Shown one piece after another: positions 25,830-36,304 of a DNA stretch of 64,000 bases. A program made the translations under genes and the position numbers. Every line of letters starts with the position of its first letter. Within the stretch, counting starts at the first letter, position 1. The notes under the pieces are model-generated. The model had not been told where the DNA came from. It did not search any database and saw nothing but the letters and a program-made list of their open reading frames with translations. Source of the DNA: Bryoerythrophyllum caledonicum (Eukaryota > Streptophyta > Bryopsida > Pottiales > Pottiaceae); assembly GCA_963971425.1 (NCBI GenBank), contig OZ020514.1, positions 39,593,158-39,657,157 on the forward strand, written 5' to 3'.

Positions 25830-26020
25830 AACAAGTGGCGGGACACGCAGCAAGACTCTTCGCCGCGACACACAATGCCGGGACTTGCAGCGAGACTTGT
25901 AGCGAGACCGCAGGGAGACAGTGCCGGGACTCGCACCTGGACACTTTGCAGCCGGAAACCGAGTGCCGGAATTGCAGCAGGACACTCCGCAGCGGGACAC
26001 CCAGGGCCAGGACTCGCATG
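25830..26020. repeat. G+C-rich short repeats in intron
   Basis: Imperfect reiteration of GCCGGGACTTGCAGCGAGAC-like units. Several overlapping open frames on both strands are artefacts of this composition. Confidence 0.5.
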
Positions 26021-26495
26021 TAGAAAGTACAAATTCCTTTAGACGATCTCACCAACAGTGCCGACTTCTTCCGTGTAGTTCGTAAGGCCAAGCTAGAAGA
26101 GACCAACTCATCCTACGTTGCAGATCAGTGACAGGCTTCGCACAAACAGAACAGCCAGGCACCCAGCAAAGCGTCAACGAATTTCGAATCATTGAAAGTT
26201 CGTCAAGACACAAATCCCTTCCTGCAAGTAGAAGCTACCGGAATATGCTTGTCTAGACACACCATGGCCTCCAAAACTTGGCTAGAGCGACCACGGATGA
26301 TCCCTTTCTCGCTCGTGCACACAGTTGCGAGAAGCTACTATCTGTCTCCGAAAGTTAGCACAGAGCAGGAAAAGAGGGTGTAGAAAGTAAGTGGGGCACA
26401 ATCACCATGTGAAGCTGCTCTTTTCAACTCATCTGACAGAATCTTGAGTGTTAAACTTTCCAGCAGCCTATGCGCTCTCCCAGTTTGCGACTTGC

Positions 26496-26600
26496 AGTGA
26501 ATCAGTGCATTGCATCATTGCATCAGTGAATTAGTGCATTAGTGCATCAGTCCAGTTCGCGACTAGCAGTGCATCAGTGCATCAGTGCAGTGCATCAAAC
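26496..26600. repeat. GTGCATCA-type microsatellite
   Basis: About ten loose copies of AGTGCATC/AGTGAATC in tandem, inside the first intron region of the ParB/methyltransferase-like gene. Confidence 0.7.
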
Positions 26601-29600
26601 ATCGGTGCTCAAATTTGACGCTTGGGTTTGGTCAATTGGTTCAATTTTGATAATTGTGTTATGTGGGACTCTGGCTGGTGATAGGAAGTTGACAGAGGAA
26701 CAATGGAGGCCCCTCTCGGAGAGAGTTTGGCACCGAACCCTCCTGTAGATACGAATGTAAATCTTCCAGTTGATTACGGTTTTTGATATGTATCTCTCCG
26801 GTATATGCGCTTGGTGCGCTTGATGCGAATTGTTTTGAAAACCTTTCGAGATCGTTCTAGCTGAATCCAGATTCTCTTGTCCTATGTTGGTCACAGGTGG
26901 GAGCCGGGATGACTAAGGATAGAGAGCTGCTGGAGCCTTCGGCCCCAAACCCTTGCTTGGCGACCGAGGTAAGCCTTAATATTCTCTTATGAATTGTGCA
27001 CTTTGTCCATACTTTGATTATGTTAATATGGAGGTAAGGTTCAGTATCATGGAGTTGCTAAGTGTTGTTGCTCTCTATGCTCTTTGTGCTCCTGTTCGAT
27101 TTGAAATTATATCAATTAAATTGGATTTTTCATGGAAATTATCATGTGCTCAAGAGATCACGAGTTGCCTGATGAGGCTTCGGCACCGAAGCCTCATCAG
27201 GCAACCTATCATTTCTTCTATGAAATATGTATGAAGTTGATATATCAAGTTTAATTAAGTCCATTTCCTTGGTTCTGTTTGTGCTTAGCTATAATTTTTG
27301 TGTTATTTGTCTTTGGATGCCGCATGAAGAAAGCTTTCGCTTCGAAGATTTTATTTAGGATTTTTATATCGGTTCATAAATCATGTTCTACACTCCTTCA
27401 ATTGTCCACTTGAAGTGGTTTAGATTACGTAGCTGGGTTTTAAGACGATTGGCAATTTATATTTGATGAACCGTCATTCTCATGATATGTTGAATTCAAT
27501 GCGGATGCCATGATTGACTTTGCTACGGTTATTTGTAATTTTGTTGCTTTCAACTTGTCCAGCTGTGTCCAACATGTTATTTAAAATATTATATTTGCAT
27601 GAGTGTATTACAACAGCTTAAATTAATTAGCATTTAACTTCAATTTAAAATCGCTTGATAATATTTGGAGATCAGTTTAAGATGCTCCTTAGAAAAACAA
27701 ATTGTTTAACCGTAGCTTAAGTTTTTAGATTTCTCTCCATGAGTTATATGCCTTATTCATAAATGAATTTTATAAACAATTTAAGGTCTGATATGGTTTA
27801 TGATATGGTAATTTTTCTGGGTGTTGGTGTTGTGCTATGCTATTTATGCTCAGAGTTTGAAATGGGTCGGTGACATGTCAAAATATTTTGATAACTTGAT
27901 AACATAATATTTTCATCTTTGTGCTTTAGAATAGAGAAAATTCAGCTAATTGTCAATCTCTAAATGCGATATTACTATGGATTTTGCAACTATGGAAATA
28001 TTTACATATATAGTTCATATTGTCTTTAAAATGAGAGTGGAACGAGATTCACATGTAGGCATGTGATACAATCTTTAGTAACTACCTTCCATAGATTGTA
28101 ATAAGAAAAAAAAATCTCTTGTAGGTAATGGCACATATAACGATGAGGCTTTTGTACCAAAGCCTCCTTGACAGCCATCCTAGGGTATTCTTGACCGCAA
28201 TCATTCCTAGGTTTAGCATGTTTTATGTGATGGACATGTTTAATATATGGTAATTCATCAAATGTGCTTATGATTGTGACTCTCGTTTGTTTCAACTGTG
28301 GAGGAATTTGCCGTTGTCCTAATCAAATAATTGAGTCTTGAGTTTATAGACCCAATTTGAATATGGATATCCTATTTCATGCCCCATGTTTAATGTGCCG
28401 CATGTGTTAACCCTGACTATTTTGATATGTATTGAGACCACTCTACTTTAATGATATGTGTGTTACCTTGATTTGTTTTCTTGAAAGCTTTGGCATTATC
28501 TAGTATTGCTATGATTTAGTGAATTCTTTAAAAAAGGGGATACAGGTCTCTGATTCGGCGGATTCAGTTGCCGACTCCGACGACTGCACAACAGTGAAGT
28601 GTCCACCAAATTGCGACGATGCTAAAGAAGGGGAGCGATTGCGGCGCAAGTTGGAGAAGCGACACTATCACTCCGTTTTAAATAGCATGCGATCTTTGGA
28701 TTCAGGGTTACAAATCCCATTATGGAGGCTCTTACCTTTGCCACGAGTTAGACCAGTTCAATAGGTGGATGTCCGACGCTTGGAGATTCTTTTTGAAGAT
28801 TGTGATGGATGTGATGATGCAGATCGTGCTCTATACGTGTCCATCTACAACGATAAGGAGACCACTACTGACGTTGGAGACGAGCATCGGACTTCTTGGG
28901 GTCATCATTGGCATGATGCAAATGACCGGTTTGACGCCCAGCTTGAGTATTCACCTTTATATGCTCATTTGAGAGGTAAGATGTTCTATGTTTGGGATGG
29001 CAATCACAGATTCTCCGCTTGGTGGCGCAAAATCAACAACGATCACTCTGAGGAGGCTCGCTGGCATTTCTCAGTCATCTGCATCGTCTTGGACCCCCGA
29101 GGCCACATTGGACCTCTTCTAAATGCAATGAACGAGGTTAACTGGTATGTCTTTGAAATTTCTATTCATACAAATTCTATTATTTCATTTATTTTCTTTA
29201 ACCACTCTCAAATTAGGTCCACTCAAAATGATCATGTCAAGACTAGTCTCCCTGCTCGATTGACACGGATGCGATATTTTGGAGCACTTTCATTGGAGGA
29301 CTTTCGTGACTTGCTGACTCCCACTGAGTACAAAACTTGTGGAAAAATAGAAAAGAGTAGGCCGACGTGGTTCCCTCTCATGGTTGATGTCTTCATCTCC
29401 TTTTTGTATCGGGTGCGTTTTCTTTTATCACATTTGAGATTTCAAGATTATTTCACTCAATTTGAAAAAATACTTCGTTGCTGATAATAGAAATTCTCTC
29501 CCCAGGCTGACATATCCGGTGCTTCTGATGAGGCTGTCCGTGAGTACAATGATCGTACTCAGGAGAAGGATAGGACTGCGGAGGCCGTGTGGAGGGTCAT

Positions 29601-32516
29601 GCAGGCTGCTTCAGAAAAAGCCATTAAAGTCATTAAGCAGAAGGACTTTCTGAAGTACTTGACTGTGGCGAATCCTAGAAATGGAGAGGATTTCTTCAAT
29701 CAGGTTAGAGCATTACATCTCTATTTCTACTTTCATGTCGTTTACATATACTGTCTTTCATGACTTTTCATATTTTATTTATTCTCATATATCATATTTA
29801 TTTTTTATGGGCAACAGATCAATTTGCACTATAGTACAAATTCCAAGCCGGAGATGACAATTGAGAAGCTTCAAAAGATTGCAACATCTATGGTGGAGTG
29901 AGAATTCAAAGCCAAATGGCTTCGGTGGTGGAATTCAGGCACTATGCGGCGAGCCGCCTACCGCTTCCTTCCTGCCAATTTTAAGGAGGCAGACCTTGAT
30001 ACTTGGCTCAACAAAGCCACATTTTGGGCTCAGGTAATATGATTTCCTTGCATTCATTCTTCTACTTCTGTAACTTTATTTAATTCCACTCCTCAATTGT
30101 ATATCTTCATTGCAGATCGAAGACCGTGTTGTCAAGTAGTTCAATGAGATTTCTCGTGATGAATTGGGTAATATTGATTGGAGTGCATATGGAGGCATCA
30201 AAAAGCCCTCAGATTTTGTGGAGTCTTGGAGAATTTTGCTTTGGGACAAAGCGTTCCAAACTTTTCTCCACCCAAATGTTACCCCTCCTTTTATGAAAGG
30301 ATCCATATTTGATGATCATCCTGGAGCTCAATTGGCAGAGAGACGGGTGTTATATTGGTATTTTTTGAACCTTAACTTATATAGTTATAATTGTCTCCTT
30401 TTACTACATTGAATTTTTTGAGCTAACTAAATATTTTTCTTTTGCTAGATATATGATGCGGGAGCTCATTACTAAACATGCCATTCCATCTCAATCTCTC
30501 CCACCCTATATTGAAGCTTGGATCAAGCTTTCCTCCGACCTTTGCATGTATACTCCAGTGCAGCAAAAGAGATACGCAGCCAATCACCTTCAAGCTGGGT
30601 GTTGGTACCGTGTTGGTACCTTGATGTTCACCAATGAGATACACATTAGGAATAGCCTTGATGTTGTTTCTGTGTCTCCTATTGGAGCTACCGACGTTGT
30701 CAACCTTCTTGAGGAAGACTCCATTCAACCAATTCATGTTCGTGGCGACGGTTCTTCTTAGAAGAAGAAACCTTTGACCAAAGCCCAAAAGGAGGCGGTA
30801 GACAAGGTTGCACAAGTGAAGGAGGTAGGAGATGCCACTATTGCTGCGGCCTCTAGTCTTCCTACATTCTCAGTATTACCTAGCAATATCACTGCCCCAA
30901 CAAGTGACCAACATGGTATGTTACCACACTCTTCATCTCAGTTCCCTACCACTTCAAGTGTTGTACAGGCCACGGAGGAGCTCCTTGGGCAACGGAAAGT
31001 CCGCCAGTTGCTCTCTGCTTCCACCTCTGTTGCACAGATACATCCTTTGGAGGTGATGTTGGAAAATGCATCCCTTTTTGTGGTAATGGAGCCTCTTGGA
31101 AGGCCAGCAGGCCGTGATCAACTATGGGAGAAGCTTCATTAATATATTACCCAGGTATTTTTTCATATTTATTACCTATTTTGGTTCTTTAGACTATTCA
31201 TCAGATTATTCATCAATTCATCTCATTTCTTATTGTTTCATGCAGGTTGGTTTTGGTCGAACACGTCGTGTGTCTTCTCCACATTGTAAGAACACCGGTT
31301 TGGATTTCATCATCGCCGACATTCCAGAGAATCTGCGAGTGCCTGGCATTTCAACGCCCCCTTCGACAATTCCACAATGGAATTCACGACCTGAACGGTA
31401 TGTAGAGTCCATTTTTGAGTTTGGTGATGCATATTTGCACGATGACGCCGCCATTCTTCTTTTCCACTGCGATGATCGTGCACTCTACTCCGAAGTTGAA
31501 GAAGTTACGGAGCAGTATAGCTTCCACCTTTGTAAAGATTGGTGGGGAATTAATGATATTGCCTTGGCATCTCCAAAGTTCCCCTCGACCACGGTACGAT
31601 ATATTTTCCAATTCCGTTGTCTCTTTTGGAATTTTCTTTATCATTTGTGATTTTTAATGGATTGGGTCTATTGCCGTCGCATCGCTTTTGGATCCAGCTC
31701 TTTGTCCGTGATGAACCCATTCAATCACAGTTCTCTATCATAGAGAATCGCGGGCTTTCGGATGTGGGTCTCGAAGTTGAGCAGACTGACACTTTTTTCA
31801 ATCTCACCACCGTCAAGAACCAGCTCATGCGAGGGAGTTTGCCCTGGCATGGTGCACGGGAAAAAGATCTCCTTTTCATGCAAGTCTTGATTGAGTCCTT
31901 CAAAAAACCTGGTGACATCGTGTTGGATTGGAAGGCCTGCATTGGTACCTTTCATGAACTCTTTATTTATTTTTGCAATTTGATTTCTTATTAACCATTA
32001 TCATATGATTATTTATATGTTTTCTAATTCTTGCAGGTGCCTCTATTCGTGCCTGCCAAGCCACTGGTAGGCACATTGTTGCATTTGAAGATGATCTGGA
32101 TATCTTCACTACAATCCTACAGCCTTTGGTTGCTAAGCCTTCTCCTCCTCCGGCGGTTGCCAGGAAGGCTCTCAGGAAGGCTAGCCAGCCTCTTTTAGAG
32201 GAGCGCCCATCAAAGAAGCCAAAACGCAATTGATTTGCCTGTGCGTAAGTTTTTTTTATTTATCCATTCTAAAATATTTGTAATCCATATACTCTACTTG
32301 TTAGCGGATCACTAACTGTATGTTATGCAGAGCTTTTCGTTCGAGCCTTCCAGAGGCTTTCAAGTTTCCAAGCTATGCCGAGGATATGGCTATTGCATAT
32401 GCACACACTCCTTCTCCAGCTCCTTCTCCTCCCCGCGGCGCATTCCATTCTAGTGTGGAACAATTTATGGATGTTGAGGCTTCCGAAGGGGATGTTAGTG
32501 AGGGATATAGTAGTTA

Positions 32517-33552
32517 GGAAGGGTCTTCACTTGTAGCCCGTGATTTTACTAGTATTTGTATTTTCAGTGTCATTGACTTGTGAGTCCGACATGCATATTT
32601 TTTATGTGCAATTTGGCTAACAATCATTAGATGTGTTTCTATATATTTATTTCATATATTATCTATTTTGTTTATGGCCTACTACTATTCATAGTTTTAT
32701 TTGTGAGCCATAAATAGTGACTAATGTATTAAATAGAATGAAGTAAATAAAATGGTAGAATTTATGAGAATTTAGCCTTAGTTAGACAATTAGATGTGTG
32801 TAAATGATTAGCAAAGATATTTCACTCAAATTTGAATTTCTAGTTTAGCAAGGATTGTATTTATCAAAGTCATTTTGTATTAGTGGATAACGGTGACTTA
32901 TCTAGAGAAATGATATGGATAGAAGTTGTATTGGTTATCACTAACCAATATTAAAGCTTGAGTTTTCTCATTGCGAAAAACATGTTTTTAAATAATTGAT
33001 AATAAAAATACAATAAAAATATAGACAAAGAAGGAGAAGAAAAAGAAAAAGAAGATAAAATTTTAAACAAGAAAAAATAGAAGAAGAAAAAAAGGTAAAA
33101 AAATTATTAAAAATAAAAAAAGAAAAAGAAAATATAAAAGAAGAAAAGAAGAAAATGAAGAAGAGAAAAAATAGAAAAGAAGAAGAAGAAGAGAATAAAT
33201 TTAAAAGAAAATGATAAGAAAATAATGGAAAGAGAAAAAGAAAAAGAAAAAAGAATGAAGAAAAAAAACAAAGAAGAAGAAAAAGAAGATGAATGGAGAT
33301 GAAGAACAACAACAACAATAAAAAACAAAATCAAATCAAATTAAATCCTCCTACCATTTTGTTTGCTCTTTTTTTCTCAAAATTTCAATACAACAGATAT
33401 AATGTCAAAATGCCCCACTCACTTTAAACAAATCCCATGGTTATAGAACCTCTAATTACTAAAAAAATCCTTCCAACCTCTGATAATCCACGGTAATAAA
33501 TCCCTAAAATCTAAATTTTTGGAACTTTCATCTCGTCGTCGCTTAAAATTCT
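32517..33552. repeat. Non-coding 3' region with purine-rich tract
   Basis: After the last exon there is AT-rich sequence without a gene. From about 33000 to 33330 runs an almost pure A/G tract (GAAGAAGAAAAAGAAAAAG type). The long Phe/Ser-rich minus-strand frames over it are compositional. It ends just inside the right terminal repeat. Confidence 0.7.
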
Positions 33553-33603
33553 CTGCTCACCGCTCACAGCTCACCGCTCTATGCTCACATGATTGCATTC
33601 CCC
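33553..33603 (-). repeat. Right terminal inverted repeat of the Mutator-like element
   Basis: In reverse complement it starts GGGGAATGCAATCATGTGAGC and runs into TAGAGCGGTGAGC, with a duplicated GTGAGCx unit, then GGTGAGCAGAGA. It is followed directly by the right target duplication at 33604-33614. Confidence 0.8.
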
Positions 33604-34943
33604 GTCCACCGGTGTATTCTTCTTGTGAATTATTTACGGGACGAAAGGCTTCTCCTCTCTTTGAGGCTGTGTATGCGGATGCTAACGTGTGTCTTCGATC
33701 CCTTGCTGCTCCACCGGTTGAACCTATTCCTGCGAAACAGTTACCATCAATTCTCCAAATGTAGTTGAATAATGCCACATAGGACAATAAAAAACTGATT
33801 TGTGTTTGTTTTTTTTTCCCTCATCGTTCATATGGGTGTTTTCCGTGAAGTGTATGTCAACTTCTGACTTGTTGGTCATACTCGCGAGGATATTGATGCA
33901 ATGTTTGGGAGATGGAGTTCCAAACTCAAGTCAAATAGCTATCCAACGATTCCACTCTTCATGAAATCATTCATGGATATTGAGAAAATGTCAATTACTC
34001 CACACCTCATTAAAGAGGTGCCGGACTTCAAGGGCTTTTTAGAAGGATATTTGTACATTGGCAAAGAGGCCCTTACAGGTCACACAAAGGACCAACAATT
34101 GAAGTTCTACAAGGGCTCAGATGGATTGCTAAAGATGCAATATAAAATTCTTTGTACAAATAGGGATTGGTTGCCTGAGGGGGATGGAGGATTTTAGCTC
34201 TGGAGAGTGACGACAGATGGTAGGCCAATATTGCCTCGTGGACAGCCACTTCCTCTCATTCCGCGACGTCATGAGAGTGATGATGAGGTTCGTAAGGGTA
34301 TCTCTGGGTTTCTAAGTTTTTGGGAATCTATGGCTAACGAGGATCTCTCGGGTGGATATAGGAGGAAGAACGAGCATATTATGTACTATTGGAGAGGTGT
34401 TAAGGCTTCCCTCAAGGTGCCTTTGGAAGAATCGCCTCTCCTACGAGAGGGATTCTGGCCACTATCTAGATATGCTCCATCCATGGTGGATGAATATGAG
34501 ATTGATGGGTCGTTGAGGGAGGAGTATGCGGAGGACCCTCCATTCATAGGACAACGACGTCATTGTCCCCCTCCTTTGTTGGTAGAGATGTGTACGAGGG
34601 CTATGTACTTGCAGTGCGTTTCGCTGATGGGGATTTGCGCCCATTCTGGATTGCCTTGCCATTGACTAATCCACATCCAGATCGTGAACATTCTCATGAG
34701 ATTAAAGTGCAATACTTCAAATCTGCATTCCAACGTCATGTGGAGTTGGAAACATACCAAGGGTGGGATTCTGATCATGGAAATAATTGGGTTGAAGAGA
34801 CTGAATCTGAACCAATTTGGGTGTATACAGATTGTATTTTAACAACTTGGAAGCCTAGGTTGCGTGGAAACACAAGCTCCTCTAGGTTAAAAATTCCAAA
34901 ATCACAGGGGGACATAATCAAGGCATCTTTAGCTGAATTATAG
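33604..34943 (+). pseudogene. DUF7869-type transposase-like gene copy A, 3' part
   Basis: Continuation of the gene split at 18627. It restarts as PPVYSSCELFTGRK in the same frame, then PSILQMQLNNAT (second acidic block, D to N here). A T-run near 33810 shifts the frame to GVFREVYVNF and LVGHTREDIDAMF (third block, HxREDID), with a TGA between them. The conserved stretch from PTIPLFMKSFM to KMQYKIL matches copies B and C. After a TAG at 34195 and a shift near 34560 comes a C-terminal domain (VRFADGDLRPFWIALPL, EPIWVYTDCIL) ending LAEL. Copy B keeps a matching C-terminal segment, so this tail belongs to the family. Pseudogene: stops, frameshifts and the 15-kb insertion. Confidence 0.65.
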
Positions 34944-35840
34944 ATTTCAACGGTTTTTGTGGTTTTTGGGGACTGGATTTATTTTACCAATATAAAATAG
35001 GGGGGGTTGCATGATCTTTTTGATTTTTTGTTCTTCCCTTCTAGATATCCTATTAAATATGTAGTAAAATTGTATCTATAGGATGGAATTGTAGACTTTG
35101 AATGTGGGCATAGCATATTTGTAGATAGAATTAGATTAGTGTTTGTAGTTCCATATAGTGATGTATTGTGTTGCTTTGAATATTATACAATAGAGGTGGG
35201 AATTTTGTTACATCATTGATGTATAAATGGCGGTCCACATTACGAGTGTCATTAATTGTACATTTATCCTTGATGCATCGATACTTTTTTTTATAGCAAC
35301 TATTGAATGGATTGCTACAATACATGCTAATTTTTCAACGCTAGGTATTTCAACGACATTGTTGTATGGAAATAGTATAATCTTTTGAAATTGGTAATTA
35401 TGTCTCTTTCAAATGAAAAAAATATGCATTCTAGGTGGAATTTAAATGAATTTATATGTGTATTTTAGTGCAATTTTGAACCCTACTTAGTGAAGTTATC
35501 AAATTTATTCCTGCTTCTATTTTCATGCAATAATTTGATTCTCGCAATGAATTTTTTTTGTGGATGTATTAGTTTTTCCTAGGTAATAAACTCCATATCT
35601 TGGTACATTTATGATCATCTATTACCTCTACACACACAATTGAATATGATATTCAATTTCATACAATATGAATCCAACAATCCATGAAACGGCTAGATTA
35701 TGTAGCATTTTCAATCGAGATTGAGTCTCAATTTAATACGTAGTCTCAAATTAATGAAATTATAAATTGACTAAATGAAGACACCATGATAAATTGAGAC
35801 TCCGAAATGTCTCATTTTAATGATTATGGTGTGTGCCCAG
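34944..35840. other. AT-rich non-coding, right end region of element I
   Basis: No gene seen. The junction between element I and the right part of element II must lie here or slightly right of it. Paired GAGTCTCAATTT/AAATTGAGACTC sequences occur at 35720-35810. I could not find a matching terminal repeat at the left side. Confidence 0.35.
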
Positions 35841-36250
35841 CATAGGATCCCGCGTCGATCCTCTTGATAGGAAGATCTTTCGATCTCACTTGATTTGTCT
35901 TAGGTTTTGCGAGACCTCGTGGATTGGAGTATCTTTCAAACTCCCTTACAGATAATTTTGGCGTATTTGAGACCTAGAGATCGGAAGATCTTTTGATCAC
36001 TCTCATGGTTAACTTCAATTTGTGAGGTAACTTGGGGATTGAAAAATTATCGATCCGCTTAATGTTCTAGTCAATCTCTAGGGAGACCCTGTAGATAGGA
36101 AGATCTTTCGATCTATCTTATGGTTTACTATGGCTATTGAATAACCTTGTAGGCTGGATGACCCACTAGATAGGAAGGTATTTCGATCTTTCTCGTGGTC
36201 AACTTGTCTCTCAGGGTGACTGTGAATTTTGCCGAATATGTTGATCTGTC
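35841..36250. repeat. Element II word array upstream of DUF7869 copy B
   Basis: Members of the GATAGGAAGATCTTTCGATC family start at about 35841, 35866 (exact), 35920, 35977 (GATCGGAAGATCTTTTGATC), 36037, 36093 (exact), 36169 and about 36236. Most are 54-76 bp apart. The word is the same as in gene Y's introns at 5-7 kb, 29 kb away. Confidence 0.85.
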
Positions 36251-36304
36251 AATCTCTCTTCTGTGCCCTCTAAGTAGTTTCTGTCCTCTGAGTATGTAAT
36301 TTTT

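Larger units (their letters stand above)
24435..28168. repeat. GGCTTCGGNNCCGAAGCC palindromes in the first intron(s)
   Basis: Five copies: 24435-24452, 25707-25729, 26932-26952 (degenerate), 27164-27205 and 28143-28168 (degenerate). The one at 27164-27205 is a 42-bp inverted repeat with 20-bp perfect arms around two central bases (outer arm GTTGCCTGATGAGGCTTCGG). Several copies are followed by GCAACC or GCGACC. Read as protein, several give EASAPKP-like strings, so repeated small exons are an alternative; the copy at 26932 lies in a 72-nt segment with clean splice borders. Confidence 0.7.
23797..32516 (+). pseudogene. Multi-exon ParB-like plus beta-class methyltransferase-like cargo gene
   Basis: Exon 1 is 23797-24277 (basic KKKRRRR, one TGA). 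A mini-exon may lie at 26897-26968. Then come 28546-29144, 29217-29412, 29506-29703, 29818-30033, 30116-30357, 30449-31154, 31245-31593, 31698-31944, 32037-32244 and 32331-32516. All have GT-AG borders and matching phases; about 1200 residues. KMFYVWDGNHRFSAWWRKI is a clear ParB/sulfiredoxin-type DGNHR core. A long helical middle follows, then a methyltransferase-like half in beta-class order: DFIIADIPEN at the motif IV position, AAILLFHCDD, FKKPGDIVLDWKACIGAS (motif X/I), GRHIVAFEDD. The DPPY and FxGxG signatures are degenerate, so catalysis is doubtful. The tail is rich in Lys/Pro then Ser. Five in-frame stops and a sixth at one junction; no frameshift. Prokaryotic ParB-methylase fusions have this order. 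Inference: captured cargo. Confidence 0.7.
18628..33603. mobile_element. 14,976-bp Mutator-like element inserted in DUF7869 copy A
   Basis: The insertion is bounded by the 11-bp duplication GTCCACCGGTG and by imperfect terminal inverted repeats of about 50 bp (shared core TGTGAGC..TAGAGC.GTGAGC, then GGTGAGCAGAGA). It contains a minus-strand transposase with a C-terminal SWIM-like motif (18928-22714) and a divergent plus-strand ParB/methyltransferase-like gene (23797-32516). The rest is introns, a 1.1-kb intergenic region and simple repeats. At 15 kb it is long for an element of this class. Class assignment rests on duplication length, the MADSAQAN catalytic block and the SWIM-like motif. Confidence 0.85.

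Noticed and set aside
25600..26106. Arg/Ser-rich frames on both strands as genes
   Set aside because: Low-complexity G+C-rich repeats inside an intron; no splice-consistent protein and no family resemblance.
23797..32516. Bacterial contamination carrying a ParB-methylase gene
   Set aside because: Ten or more GT-AG introns, flanking eukaryotic transposons and a precise target duplication rule this out.
32968..33334. Phe/Ser-rich minus-strand frames
   Set aside because: Antisense of a nearly pure A/G tract.
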